64,000 nt of DNA from Diphasiastrum complanatum (GCA_029204225.1 CM055092.1:60687401-60751400); one strand, 5' to 3'; positions 27,020 through 41,700 are shown, numbered from the stretch's first letter. The notes: generated from the sequence alone by a model not told the origin. A program made the numbers and translations.

Positions 27020-27505
27020 TTGTATAATTTTTGTGGGAGAGAAGTTATAAAAATCATGAGAAATATTGTCAAGGTACTCAACTACCAACCTAAAATAAGA
27101 ACTCCAATGTAAAGCAAAAATACAAACAATTTCCAAAAGGACTTCATACCCCAAGGGACCATGAGCCTCCCATTAAATTATATAATTGAATATATTGAAT
27201 GGGTGTCAATTGAGCGTTCTTCCAATAGTACTCCACAATGATGCTCTATATGCCTCCTCCAACACCTTAACTTATTCTATATACTACAATAGCTCCAAAT
27301 AAAAAGTTGAACCCCATATATGCTTTTTGCCAAGCTTAGTCATCTAGATTCATGGTCAACAAACAAAAGCCTTACATTTGGTGATAACGATAACGTGTTT
27401 GATACTTACTGCTTCATGAGCGTCTCTAAAGTGAACATCTTGATCTCATGTTAAGAATACAAAGGTAGGGAGATACGGAGAGAGAGGGGGGGAAGAGAAA
27501 GAGTG

Positions 27506-27556
<51 letters not shown>

Positions 27557-27754
27557 GAGAGAGAGAGAGAGTAGAAAAGTGAGAGAGAAGACATAGCCAG
27601 GGATAGAGGGAGGGAGGGAGTGTGTGATTCCGTGTGTGTATGTGTGTGTTTAGAGTTTAGGAAAATGGAGAGAGAGAGAGAGAGAGAGGGTGTGTTTAGG
27701 GTTGAGAGAGGGGGAGGAAGAGAGAGTGTGTGGGTGTGTTTAGGGTTTACAAAA

Positions 27755-27806
<52 letters not shown>

Positions 27807-30800
27807 AGATTTACAAGACTTAGCTATGGAGTATCTTAACTCAGATGCTAGATCAACTATGAAAGCTTGAGAAAACTTGGCTATGGAAATATCACACACA
27901 AGGAGAATTGCATGAGCATCACACAAACTCAAAAGTCTCAAGAAGAAATGAATTGCTAGAGAGAGAGAGGAGGGCGTGGGTCCTCCAAATCCCTTGTGAG
28001 GCAAGCACCTCCTTTACATGCATGGAAAGTCTAGGTGTCAACCATAGGAGTGAGCTACTTGGCCAAGTGGGCCACTTGCACTAATTTACATAACTTAACA
28101 AAAGGGGGGGTCTCATGCATTTAATTAAAAAACATGCCCCATGAGTTATGTACAACTTAACTAATGCTTAGCCAAAAGGGGTAAAATAGGCATTACTCTT
28201 CAACAACCCCCCTTAATGGCAATTTTATTCAAACTGACACCCAACAAGGTTCTGAACTTTTCAAACTTATCTTTACTAAGTGGTTTAGTAAAAATATCAG
28301 CTATCTGGTCGTTGGTGTCACAATAAACTAGCTCGATCTCCCCACTGTGCACTTTCTCTCGTATAAAATGCTGGTCCACCTCTATGTGTTTTGTCCGTGC
28401 ATGATAGACTGGATTCCTTGCAAGCTGAATGCAGCTTTGGTTATCACAATGTAACAATGTAGGTCTTACTTGAGCAATCTGCATGTCCTCAAGTAGACGG
28501 CGTAACCAAATGGCTTCACAGGCGGACCTTGTAGTCGCCCTGTACTCAGCTTAGGTAGACGATAGAGCAATAGTAGGCTGCTTCTTACTGCACCACGATA
28601 TAGCCCCTGAACCTAGGCTGAAACAATAGCCTGTCGTCGATCTCCGATCGTCTCTATCACCTGCCCAATCAGAATCTGAATAGCCTTCCAGCTGAAGGTT
28701 CCCGTCATCCGTGTATCCAATCCCATAAGTCACTGTCCCTCTCACATATCGTAGGATCCGCTTGGCTGCCTTCCAATGTGTTTCGGTAGGCTTACACATG
28801 TATTGACTTGCAATTCCAACCGCATAAGCAATATCTGGCCTGGTGGTAGTAAGGTAAATCAGGCTGCCCACTAACTGACGATAGAGCGTCTCATCTGCAA
28901 ATGCTGGACCATCATCTTTTGATGGCTTGTTGCTTGCATCCATGGGTGTGCTGATTGGTTTGCTTTCTTGCATGTTAAACCTCTTCAATAATTTCTGTGC
29001 ATACTTTGCCTGTGAGATAAAAAGACAACGCTTCCCTTTCCAAACTTCAACTCTTAGGCAATAGTGTAGCAAACCCAAATCTTTCATTTCAAACTCATTA
29101 GAAAGATTCTTCTTAACACAAGCAATAAGCTTCTTATTGCTTCCCGTGATGAGTAGATCATCCGCATAGAGCACAACAACCACAAAGTCTTCTCCTTCCC
29201 TGAAGACATAAAGATTGCAATCAGACTTACTCTGCAAAGTACTCATCAATTCGGCTATACCAAGCCCTTGGCGCCTGTTTGAGCCCATACAAGGCTTTCC
29301 TAAGCCTGCAAACCAGATTCTCCTTGCCTGTTATTTCAAATCCCTGCGGTTGTTCCATGTAAACCTCCTCCTGTAGGTGCCCATTAAGAAAGGCACTCTT
29401 GACATCCATTTGATGGACATCCCAATCAAAATATGAGGCTATAGCCAAAACGGTCCTGATAGATGTCATTTTAGCAACAGGTGCGAATGTCTCATCATAG
29501 TCTAGCCCCTCTTGCTGAGCATAGCCTTTCGCCACCAACCTTGCCTTGTACTTGTCCACTGTTCCATTGGCATGAAACTTGGTCTTATAGACCCACTTGC
29601 AACCTATTGGTTGCTTCCCTTCTGGCAATGTAGTGAGCTCCCATGTGTCATTCTTGACAATGGAGTCGTACTCCTCCTGCATGGCATGTTGCCATACCTT
29701 TTCTCTCACGGCTTCGTGAAAGAACTGTGGCTCATCTGCATTCAGAATAGTGGACATAAGAGAAAAGTTAGTCTCTTGTCTCTCATGAGACCTAAGAGAT
29801 CTTCTGACACCCTGTTCACTGCTCTCTCCTTATTCAATCATTTGACCTTCTTTGATTGTTTTCCAATACCACCTAGGTAGCTTCTTCCTAGTAGTAGGTG
29901 ATGTGGATGGTGACCACGTACCCCATGCTACTGTTTTAGTCTTTCGTTTGTCCCCAACTTTTGCTTCTGGTACTTGGCCAAAAAGAGGTCTCGAACTAGT
30001 AGGTTCGGTTTCCTGTTGTTGCTCCTGCACTTGAGGCGTACAGGACTCTTGACTAGGATCCTCATCCGTGGAATCAATCAAGGGTATGAACTCAGTAATT
30101 CCTTCCTTCTCCTGCTCCTGTATCTTGGGTGCATGCTCTTCATCAAAGATGACATCTCGACTTAGGATCTTCCTCCTGTTTTCGAGATCATATAGCACAT
30201 AAGCTTTCTCACCTTCACAATACCCAAGAAAGACACACTTTACGGATTTTGCATCAAGTTTCTTCCGCAAGTCCTTTGGTATATGTGCATATGTACACCC
30301 AAATACTCGAAGGCTGCCCACCTTGGGCTTGTTGCCACTATATGCCTCTTCTGGCGTGATTCCTTCAACTGCTTTGGTTGGACTTCTATTCAATAGAAAA
30401 ACAGCAGTTGCTACCGCTTCTGCCCAAAAGGAATTTGGCAACCCCTTTGCCTTGAGCATGCTCCTCGCACACTCAACTATAGACCTGCTTTTCCGCTCAG
30501 CCACGCCGTTTTGTTGCGGTGTATGTGGAGTAGTAAACTGTCTCTTTATCCCACATGCTTTGCAAAGATCTTTGAACTCATCAGAAATATACTCACCACC
30601 CTTATCTGACCTGAGAGTCTTTAACCTCTTTCCTGTGTGGTTTTCCACCATAGCTTTCCACTGTTTGAAGTATTTGAACGCTTCAGATTTCAGTTTCAGA
30701 AAATAGACCCATACCTTCCAAGAGAAATCATCTACGAAGGTCATGAGATAGTATGCCCCCCCTGCTGATTTGACCTGCATGGGACCGCATAAATCTGAAT

Positions 30801-33223
30801 GCACAAGTTCAAGAATGCCCTTGGCCCTGGTAGCTTTCTCCTTTGGAAACTTTTTCCTTTGTTGCTTCCCTAATGCACAAGCCTCACATGTATCTGAAGA
30901 AGACTTAATGCTAGGAAGATCTACTACCATTTTGTGCCTGTTCAAAACTTGCAAACTTTTGTAACTCAAATGACCATATCTCTCATGCCAAAGCTTGTCC
31001 CGATTAGTATCTCTTACAGACAAGGCCTCTTGGCTAGGAATGGTTGTGAAAAGCTTGTAAAGACCTCCTTCTTGCATTCCCTTGGCTACCACTTTGAAGT
31101 TCTGATCTTTGTCTTTTACCAAACATTTAGAACCATTAAACTCTACCACCATGTTCTGTTTGGTAATGGCACCAACAGATAACAAGTTCTTAGCCAACCC
31201 TGGTACATGCAACACACTTTTAATTTCCTTCACCTCACCTGATGATAGCTGTATTGCAACTGTGCCTTTGCCCCTCACCATACGTGTAGAATTATCTCCA
31301 AGGCAAACACTTCTGTCTCCTCATAGGTGCTGAACCAATCTCTATGAGGTGTCATGTGCTTCGAGGCTCCAGAATCAATGTACCATCCACCAAATGTGGA
31401 TTCAGATGATAGGGCTGCGGTGAATAGCTCAAGCACACCAGATTGCTCCTCCTCTGCAACTTTGTCAACAAAGTGACTCTGCTGGTTCTTTCCCTTCTTC
31501 TGATCACTTTGCTTCTTCCTGCATTCAAAAGCAAAATGCCCATACTTACCACAATAGTTGCAGTTGCCCTTCCTCTTGGGTGTAGATGAGGAATCAGTGC
31601 TTGACTCCTCTCCAACCTGTAACTTGGACACCTGCTGCTCCAAGCTTTGCTTTGAGTTCTTCTTTTTGCCTTTGCCTTTCTTCTGAAAGTTTTGCTTCTT
31701 CTTAGAAGCAAATGCAAGCTCTGGATTATCTTCCCTTTCAGAAAGATTCTTCCTTCTCATCTCCTCCTGTAAAAGAAGACCACATAACTCCCCAAAGGTT
31801 GGGAGTTTCTCCCTAGCAGAAAGGGACATCACATAGTCTTGATAGTTGAATGACAAGCTGTTCAAGACTATGGGAACAATACTCCTGTCACTTACTTTCT
31901 CTCCAACTGAAGCAAGCTGATCCAATAGGTCCTTGACCTTTGTAATATGATCACCAATTGTTGCACCTGCTTCCATCTTGAGAGTATGTAACCTGTTTTG
32001 CAAATACACCAGCTTGGCTGAATCCACTGTTTCAAACATAGACTTCAGAATTGTCCAAGCATCAGTTGCATCCCTTGCATTGCAAATGTGAGGAATAATA
32101 TTGTCCTTGACAGAAAGATTGATTATCCTATGAGCTTTATGTCTCCTGTTCATGTAGTCCTTCAATTCAGGATCAGATGTTGGTACAGGTTCTGTACCTG
32201 TCATGACCTCCCAACAATTCTTATCCATCAAGATATTGGCTATCTTGAACTTCCACACTCTGTAGTTTGTGCCATCCAGTTTCCTAGATTCACCCAGCAA
32301 ACTCTCCCCAAGACTTGCCATGCTAAAATCTGTGCTTAAAACAGAAGCTCAACTTGAAAGAGATCAGAAAAGAACAGCTTCCAGCAACAAGGGTTTAACC
32401 CCAAACTAGGGTATGTAGCCACTTCAAGGCAACCCTTCACCTCCTGCTTTTGTCTTTGCCACTTGGTGTGGCCTCACTAGCACAAGCACTAGGCTCCACT
32501 GGAACAGAAACCAGAAGCCCCTACAGAAAGTGCGCCCTACTTTTGTGTAAGCTCCTCTAGAAAGACTCTCCAAAACTTAGCCAGATTTAGAAAGTTTTTG
32601 GATCATCCCACTCCCCTTGCCAATAGCTCTCCAACAGTGCAAGACTCCACCTGATCTGACACCTATAGATCAAATGCTCCCTCTTTCAAGATTGAGGTGC
32701 TTGTAGAAGATAAGAATCTTCTCAAGAATCTAAGCACTGAAGTTTTTCTCACTCTCAGACTCACAGGCAAGACAACCTGCTCTGATACCATGAAGATTTA
32801 CAAGACCTAGCTATGGAGTATCTTAACTCAGATGCTAGATCAACTATGAAAGCTTGAGAAAACTTGGCTATGGAAATATCACACACAAGGAGAATTGCAT
32901 GAGCATCACACAAACTCAAAAGTCTCAAGAAGAAATGAATTGCTAGAGAGAGAGAGGAGGGTGTGGGTCCTCCAAATCCCTTGTGAGGCAAGCACCTCCT
33001 TTACATGCCAGGAAAGTCTAGGTGTCAACCATAGGAGTGAGCTACTTGGCCAAGTGGGCCACTTGCACTAATTTACATAACTTAACAAAAGGGGGCGTCT
33101 CATGCATTTAATTAAAAAACATGCCCCATGAGTTATGTACAACTTAACTAATGCTTAGCCAAAAGGGGTAAAATAGGCATTACTCTTCAACAAGAGAGAG
33201 AGGGTATGTGTTTAGGGTTTAGG

Positions 33224-33263
<40 letters not shown>

Positions 33264-36200
33264 CCCGTCTACCCTAATTGAATGGGGGATGACCGTCTAC
33301 CCTACCCCCAAACCTGTTGCTGATGATGGAGGTTTGTTGTGTTTTCACTGGTCCAAGACTATAAAGTTCTATCATTGGAATTGCTCCATTTTGTTTGTTA
33401 TCTAAACTGGGAGGTATTTTCCATTTGTAAAATTCTCATTTACTCACTGAAAATTCTCAAGTGAATGCAAGCAAGGTAGGTGATAGCAGCATATCATTAA
33501 TTCCCAAAACTAGTGGTACAAACCTCCATTTTTTTAATGCATTGAAATATTTTCTATTCTAGAAGGATTGTTCAATGCTCAAAAGGAAGTAAACGATTGA
33601 TTGAAAGCAAATTTGGAGGAGGTTGTACTTCATCTTTATTTAGTTGCCAAACCTACTTTGGATTATTTGTCTACACAACCTACAAAACTTGTAATTTAAT
33701 TATAGAATGTTCGAGAACACATGAGATCATTTCAATACATGATTATTAAATAGGTCACTGATGACCGTCCTGAAATCAAATTCAGCCAATTAAAATGGTA
33801 AGTGGCAGGAAATTGAATATCTAAACTGCAGATCTACATCTAGACGGAAACAAAAATCATAGATCATTAGTAGTAAGTACACACCGACCTTGAAAAGTAT
33901 AAGCCGAGACAAATAAACGGCTACTTACAGGCGCACTTTGCTACTTAACATCGTCGTTTGTGGCAATACGTGAGCTTTTGGTATTCGAAATCTTTAATAT
34001 CGTGAAATAGACAATGATGGATGAGGCAAAGGAGCCAGAAAATAATGGTGCGAGCTTAAGGTCACTACACACATGATAAAGGTTCTGTAGAAACCAAAAA
34101 GCATCACAAAAATAGAAGGTTTTACAGATGTTGGAAGGTCTGCGCTCAAACTTCGGAGAACATCTAAAACTACCGGAGAACATCTAAAACTACCAACAAA
34201 GCAAAAGTTACAACTTACACCCACGCTCCCTGTACATGTGATCAGCTGATCGCCTCCCCATCAGCTGCCAATTCAAGGCTCCAGCATCGGTTCTAGTGTC
34301 AGTACTCTCAGGGTTCAGCAGAAGAAGCGGATCTGATCTGTGCATTGGCTGTCTAGTTTGCTGATTGTTTTTGGAGGGGAGAGATCTTTGATTATTGTAG
34401 GGATCATGGCAAAGAGTACCTTCGGACGGAGGACTGTGGCGAAGCTCAAAAGCGCTACTGGAGCGGCTGCCAAGAATAAGATGACGCACCCCGCTGTTGG
34501 GTTCGTTGAGTTCAGAGCCAAGAGCAGTGAAAGGATGAGCGTAGTCGGGGCGAAGCTGACAGAGAAAATGGCTCATATGCGAGCTTCCATGCGTCTTACT
34601 ACCGCACACATCCAACATCCTATCTCTCCGGTGAAGAGAATGGCTGCTAAGTTGCTTCTTTTGGCATAAAAACCTGACTGCAAAGGGAATGACGCTAGCT
34701 AGAGCACAAATTCAAACAGGGCGGATTCAAAAACCCCTTCTCAAAATTCTTTTGCTCTTTTGTTGATCAGAAATGCAGAGAGTTAAGTCTCAAGCAGTTG
34801 ATCGAACAGCAAATACAGACTATTTAGATCCTGTTGAAGATATGAGTACCAGACTAACACAGATTTCTGCATTGGTGATATAGGATCTGCATGATTTGCT
34901 ACATTGCCCATCACAAATGGCTCACAATTCTGTTCTAATCATTTGACAGAAATGGAAAGCATGAGCGTAGCAGAAAGGATCATGGATGGGGAAGAAGAAG
35001 AATCTGCTCGTTCATGTGAGGAAAGCGGAAGCATTGCCAAGAGACACTCAGTATTGAGAACCGAACAATTATTGATGAACGTCGTGACACACTTCAAGCA
35101 AAAAACTCTGCGTCTGTCAACGGATGGAAGCCAGAGTGCCGATTTTCTGAATACAAATAAAGTAGCTACGGGTGTTTGTCCTGTGATTTACACAGAAAAG
35201 AAATGTTTGGCCTGTGATTTACACAGAAAAGAAACGTAGGTGCATGCTTACTTACCATACAAATAGGATCACATGTGAGATTGATCTTGATCTTCAGAGA
35301 ATCCGTGAGAGAGAACGGAACTGAGTACTTTCCCTCTTCAGATTCTAAGAGGGCAGGAAGGGGGCATGATGCCCATGCAGCAGCAGCAATAACAAGCTGC
35401 CAGTGGATAAAGAGAAGAAAGAGATGGGGTGCATTCCCATGTGTGGAGATGGGAACATGTAGTTCCAATATAAGAAGCTTGGCAAATTCATATCCCTACA
35501 ACAATGATACATATATGTATATGTGCATTAGCTACTTCTGGAGATACAGAGTAGTCAGCAACCAGCGATCAGTGACCACTTATGATTACTCCATATGGTT
35601 GATGCCAATTAACTTGCAACACACAGATGTATCGGTCTTAGAACATGGCTAGGTCTTTCAATATGTACAAAATTCTTGTTTCTGCAATATCTTGCTGTTC
35701 TAGTTCAGGAGTAAAATAAACGAGGAATCATGATACGCTCCAGCATGCATTGACTCACCAAGCAAAGAAAGTTCTTCGAAGTCTGTCAAGTATCTCGAAT
35801 TCCATGCTGAAGCATTTTTTCCTTCTCCCAAAAGATCAAAGCTAGCATTCCAAAAACTTGAGACAGCACTCCGTATCTGTTATCAGGCCTCAATCAACTA
35901 CTCAGAAGATACATAAGCTTGTTATGTACCTGCAAACAAATCACTTTCTGATGCATATACATGGTTAGTTTTTTACTAAGGCCGACAAAAACTTACATCT
36001 TCCCACCTGCAAATACAGGTTCAAATATCATTTCAAACAATAAACTCACATGTGGCTCCGAAATATCAGCTCTACTTCTCAAATTTTGCTCCATAAATAC
36101 TTGCTGGAACGTTAAGTCAAAAAGTTGAGGTTCACGAACCACCAGATTCTCAACCCAAGAATGAATAATCTGCTAACAAAATACATGGTGTACGGTGAAA

Positions 36201-38710
36201 GACCTCAAAGTATGGGCAAGGATAAAACACCCCAACAAAGATCTCAATAAAACACCTGAAAATAGTTTATACACACTACTTTCATAGCTTCATTGCCTTC
36301 CGTGCAAAAAGATCACCCACCGCAATTTTTTGCAGTTCAGAAGCCAATACTGGTAACATATTTGGCATTGGACCTCGTGGACCACAAACTAAGCGAAGAA
36401 GATGGCCCTAGAATGAGAGGCAAACAAAATCCCAATGAACAAATGGCACAAAAGACACAAAAAAAAATTATGTAACACGATGATAAGCACTTAACGATAC
36501 CAGGTTCTATTATTTCTGTTAGAAATTGCAATGAAATGTGACTTTGCGTGTGGAAAACCAATGTGAAATAGCCTTCACAACCAATAGTTACACATATACA
36601 ATAGAGAGCATCCAAATTTAGATACCAAGATAAGATCTTTTTGAATAGTCTGACTAGCCGTGTCTCGAAAAGATGGAGAAGATGGTCTACTGCTCGTCGG
36701 AAAAAGTGAATGAACTTCAGCATCAGACTCTGCATTAATCTGGCAGCCAGAATTTGGCTCAAATAAGAACAGATCTCTGTAAGCAAATCAGTTACATCCT
36801 GAATTCTGATATCAGAAGAATACTATTCATACTTTGTAGGATAACTGCATGATAAGGACAGCAAGATCAACTTTCATGATTACAATAAAATGCAGAAGGA
36901 TTACAGCCATTAGAACTAACGAAGGTAACCATAATTTAAAAGTCTTGACTATCTCAGGCATCAAGTATATTTTTCGGCAGCAAAATTTCAAAGAGTACTC
37001 ATAACATGCACTACTATTTACAATTGCATAATCCACATCCACATCCAGTCATAGTTATACCATTCAACTTGCATAATCCATAATCCACATCCACATCTTC
37101 CTGTTCTAAAAACAAAAGACAAACTAAATCCATGATTCTCTGAACCCAGCATAAGAGCACAGTCAAAAAAATTGGAGGAATCAAAAAGTGGCAAATAGTA
37201 GTACTTTGAAGTTCTCCCATGACACACCTGCACAGATCCGACTAATTAACCAGAAACACTAGAACACTGAACATGGAACTCTCTGCCCAACCATGAACAT
37301 AAACATGCTCACTCTAGAGCCTGGGAGACTGCACCAAGATCAAAGACCAATGCAACCGACAAGTAGACATGACATCCCATACCACCATAGCCTACCTCAC
37401 AGAGAAGAGGCCTTGCCTGGTCTCAAAACTAACTGAGAGCTTTCGTCAGTTCAGTCTAGAATTGATTTGAACATCCTTACTAATGAACCCAGTACCACTT
37501 ATTAAACAACCACCCAAGACCAGATGTCCCAGATACCAGTTGTGCAGCTGCTCCCACATGTCCAGTTTACTTGTCTACTAACTGATTCCAGGTTATCACT
37601 TCAGTCATAGCTAAATTAATTTATACCGAGTGTTAACCATCAGTTAGAGCTTAACCTCTAAGTCTTTCATTAAAGTGAGGCTAGACACTTACTGACCCTA
37701 GTAAGAAAGGAGGGAACAAGTAGTCTCCTGCAATCAATGTGTCAACCGAAATCTGCCAGAGTGCATTCTTTCTCAACCAAATACTAACCTTAGGCTTTTC
37801 CACCAAGAATTCAATAGTCACAGCTATCAGATGACTTTGATAAGCACATTCACTCATAGCTTACTTAGTTAAGAAGTGATGGCCCAACAAACTAGTCAAG
37901 AAATAAACCAAAAAATCACAAGAGAATCGTAATATATGATAGCAATTCTTTATCCATCATAGATAGCTCATGGGGTCACCATCTGTTAGAATCCCCATCG
38001 TCATGCCGGTCATTGCTAAAGTACAAACAAGTGACGAACGCTACGTTATCACCCAACCATAGAGGTACTGCCACCTCACCCCCGTGCACTGGAGCTACAG
38101 ACCACCATCCAGCAAGCTCGGATATCAAGTAAGCCATGGTGTCTCATACCACCATGCCTTACCCTCGACCCTCACCTACCTACATCCTGAGGCACCAGTG
38201 GAAGAGCTCTTCATTCTCCAGGAGAGAATCAATGCCCAACTCATGGAGATCCACCTCTATATACATAGTCCAGGTGGGTCATCTCCCTCCATAGGAGTCA
38301 CGCAGGACTAACGACACGCGGCAGTTGTGCACACTGACACGGGTCCATAACAACGAGTCACCGCGTGCCAATGAAACATTGACACATGGCACCTGATTCA
38401 CGATGCCGACTTACTTGCCTACACCTTAGCCACTCTCCTGAACCACGATGTCGTCTTTGGCTTCCCATCTCCCTAATGCACCAACATCATCCACCCTATT
38501 CACAAAAATGGTGACCCCATGATCCCTGGTAACTATCGCACTATCATGATTGGACATGTTCTTCCGAAGCTATATGGTACCATCCTTCAATCTATAGTGT
38601 TGTATCATTGTTGGCAGGCAATGTTACTTGCTTCGCAGCCTGTAGTAGGGGAGGTAAGGGGGATGGAGGAGGGTGTGGTGGGAGGGGGAAAACCCCTTTC
38701 CTCCTTGGAG

Positions 38711-38777
<67 letters not shown>

Positions 38778-41700
38778 TTTATTGATGTCTATTTCCATGC
38801 AAAAAGGCATATAAGATGAAAGATTACGTGTCAGGTATGTGGTGCAAATGGAGCATGTGAAATGGCTTCAAACCAGTAAATAAAAACATTTACGAAGTGT
38901 AACTGTTAAGATCAAAATGAGTCCAGTGCAAGAGTATATAATTACTAATGTGACTATATTGGTAATGGTATAAGTTTAACGTGCTACCATCAAACGCTGC
39001 TGTTGTTGAAGAAGGATGTAATGGGGACTGCAGCTGAAGGTAAGTTCAGTATGTCCTATTGATGTCATCGAGGAAGTCGTCTATCAGGCGTGCCTCCTCA
39101 TGGTATGACTGAGGACTCTACGAACAACATGAATCTAAGTACTACGCCGTCTCTGATCTATATGCTAAGAAATGTTATCATCATTACCACTATCATTAGA
39201 GTCTGAATCAATCTGTGATCTCCTATGAGAACAAAAGGACGTAATTTGGAGCTATGTGTCAGAGTGACTCGGCTAAAATGGCTGACATAGATGTTGTCGT
39301 AGTAGAAACATCTCCCTGACCATGAGTGCAGCACAATGTTGATCCTTATATACTAGAATGGACCTCAACGTGACATGTGCATCTCAGAAGAGGCCATGGT
39401 ATCTTCCTATGATCTCATAATAGGTTGGGTATCTGAATAAGAAGTGATTCTCAAACTCGACCTTGGATAGGGAGACATCTGCTCCTGCGGGGTACCCTGA
39501 AAGCGTCAGTCTCGATGTCAAGCTGATGTGATGATGTTTGGAGCTGTCCCAAAGCTGAGTCCAGATAGTGTGGTAGAATAGGGAACTCTACTATATCCAA
39601 CTTCAAATATGAGTTCGATAGTAATCGCCTTTGACCCCTACCGGGCCTTGCAATGCTCGATCAAGACATGTTCTACACGGGAAATGTCTAGTGTAGTCGT
39701 GGGTGCCTAATGGAAGATCCATGATAGAAATGGCAAGTGTATCAACTAAGTGGGAGGCCTGAGAGAACCATGACAGTCGATAACCCTAGCTATGAAGGTG
39801 CTGACATAAGGCAAGTGTTGCTTGTGTGTACATCTACTCAGCCATGTGGAACGATTTAACTTGCCAAATATATGTGATACGCTGAAATATAGCGTCAAGC
39901 TATAAGGGTGGAACTGCTTACTCAGCTAGAATAATATGATGTGGGACGGAAGGCTTAGCCCGTATCATATGTGATAGCATAAGGATCTGCAAGCGTGAGA
40001 TATTGGCCCAATTAGATCAAGTGAGACCTGTACACCATGCCTTTGTTGCATATAATGCAGTAGGGCGTCCCACATAGAACTCCAAAAACAAAATCTCTCG
40101 AACTGGACAAGGGAAGTGTGTCCCTTCTTGAGTCTAGTTGTAGCTACTTGTCTCTATAGGACCAGTAAGGACGACCCCTAGATAATTGTAAGATGGTACA
40201 ACCTCTAGTGGCTGTCTATCAAAGATGAGCTCCTATCTCTGCATGAAGGTCTTGGATGTATTGAAGACCATAACCTTGGTTCTCACAGTGTTGATGCCCA
40301 AACCCCATCCGGTACAAAAAGCATGAAGATTGTCTGACTGTCCCTGTAAGCCCTCTCTAGTGGTGGAGACTAGAGCCACATCATCTGCATAAAGGAGGAT
40401 GACAAGCAAAATGTCTCCAAGTCTGCAACTCGCACCACAACACTGCCAAATGACTCTCTCAAGGTCATCGACAAATACTCCAAATAGTGTGGGAGAGGGG
40501 GAACAATCTTGCTTCACAATGGTGCTCCGTATACGGGTTGAGGTGCTTGTATCACCTTGAAACCAACCAAGAACTTGCTCATAAAGTGCCATCACCGCTA
40601 GAACTGTATTAGTGGAGAAACCAAGATCACGTAAGCTCTGGATGAGAAGGGAATGTGGGACAGAATCAAAGGCTTTCCTGAAGTCAAGAAAGCAATAGTG
40701 AACCCTTCGTCTCCTATGTTTGGCTTTGTCGAGTATAGCTCAAAGAGTGAAGACATGGTCTATCGTGGAATAGTGAGCTTTGAAACTTGCCTAGCCCAAA
40801 GCATGTAGTCTCCTGGTTTGAGCTTTTGAGCTTATTGTTGATTGAAGAATAGTGCCATATAGCTTTGCAATAATGTGCCCGATCATGATAGTACAGTAGT
40901 TATCGGGATTCATGGGGTCACCATTTTGGAATGGATGATGTTAGTGCATCAGGATGAAGGGAAACCAGAGACAATTATTCGATTGAGCATAATGGGTAGA
41001 ATAGGTGATAGTCTATCTTCAACATGGATCAACATTTTCAACTCAAGGTCCAACAAGTCTTTATTCTATTGATGACCTCAATTAGGTGCAAGAAACCACG
41101 GGAAGGCAAAGCTAGTCTGTTCCACCTAGCCAACGCATTCTCTTACAGTGTATCCCCCTCCTAGACCGGTGTGAATTTGCATGGATTAGGTGGCAGCCTA
41201 AGTTCCACTTGTTGTCCATGCTGCACACATGTGAAGACTGCTGCATGGGGAGTCCCAGTTTGAACTGTCTGATCCTAGCTGCCATGCATGTGACCCGTGG
41301 GGCCCTCATACCTACTACCTAGTATGAAGGCATGTGACAAACTCACACTGTCCTTTGCACTATAGTGGTTTGGTGCACCTAATGGCTCCCTTAGGTTCGG
41401 CTAGAGTTACGGTCTCGTAACACTCCCTCTCCCTTAAGAGCCGTCTTGGTCTTCTAAGATGAAACCTAAATATAATATGCGAAGAACGCTACCCCTCTCC
41501 CAAGTGGCATTCTCAACAGGCTGATCCTTTCACTTAACTAAATAGTCCTGAAATAGAGTGTGATGTGTTTGCGTTTCCCTAGAATCAAGAACCCTTTCTG
41601 GTTCATGTGGAAGTTGTCGAGAATCCATGGGCGTAACTAGAACATTGTCCCTTACTAGATTATCTGATCTAGTTAAAGCCCTTCGTAGCTAGCTAACATG

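Larger units (their letters stand above)
27804..33192 (-). mobile_element. Copia element B, full-length structure with two LTRs
   Basis: A 5389-nt element with 402-nt LTRs at 27804-28205 and 32791-33192 differing at only about six positions by eye, hence a fairly young insertion. Both LTRs read TGTTGAAG...CTTCA on the minus strand. A perfect primer site abuts the 5' LTR and a purine tract abuts the 3' LTR. The flanks are AGAGA on both sides, a 5-nt target duplication within a GA tract. Coding order is gag, protease, integrase, reverse transcriptase, RNase H (Ty1/Copia). Two frameshifts and two in-frame stops make it nonautonomous now. Confidence 0.93.
9251..35758 (-). other. GCN2: GCN2 intron 11 (26.5 kb), transposon-filled
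   Basis: Bounded by a GTGAGT donor at 35758 and the acceptor at 9251, and flanked by exons that join in phase within the glycine loop. It contains a LINE array, a truncated Gypsy, two Copia elements, a short inverted-repeat insertion and several microsatellites, each listed separately. 9251-9690 and 10010-10735 hold nothing I recognise. Confidence 0.88.

Noticed and set aside
37014-37233. Overlapping minus-strand frames of about 70 codons
   Set aside because: Low-complexity GATGTGGAT-type repeats with no family similarity. Only the 23-nt piece next to the acceptor is kept, as a tentative exon.
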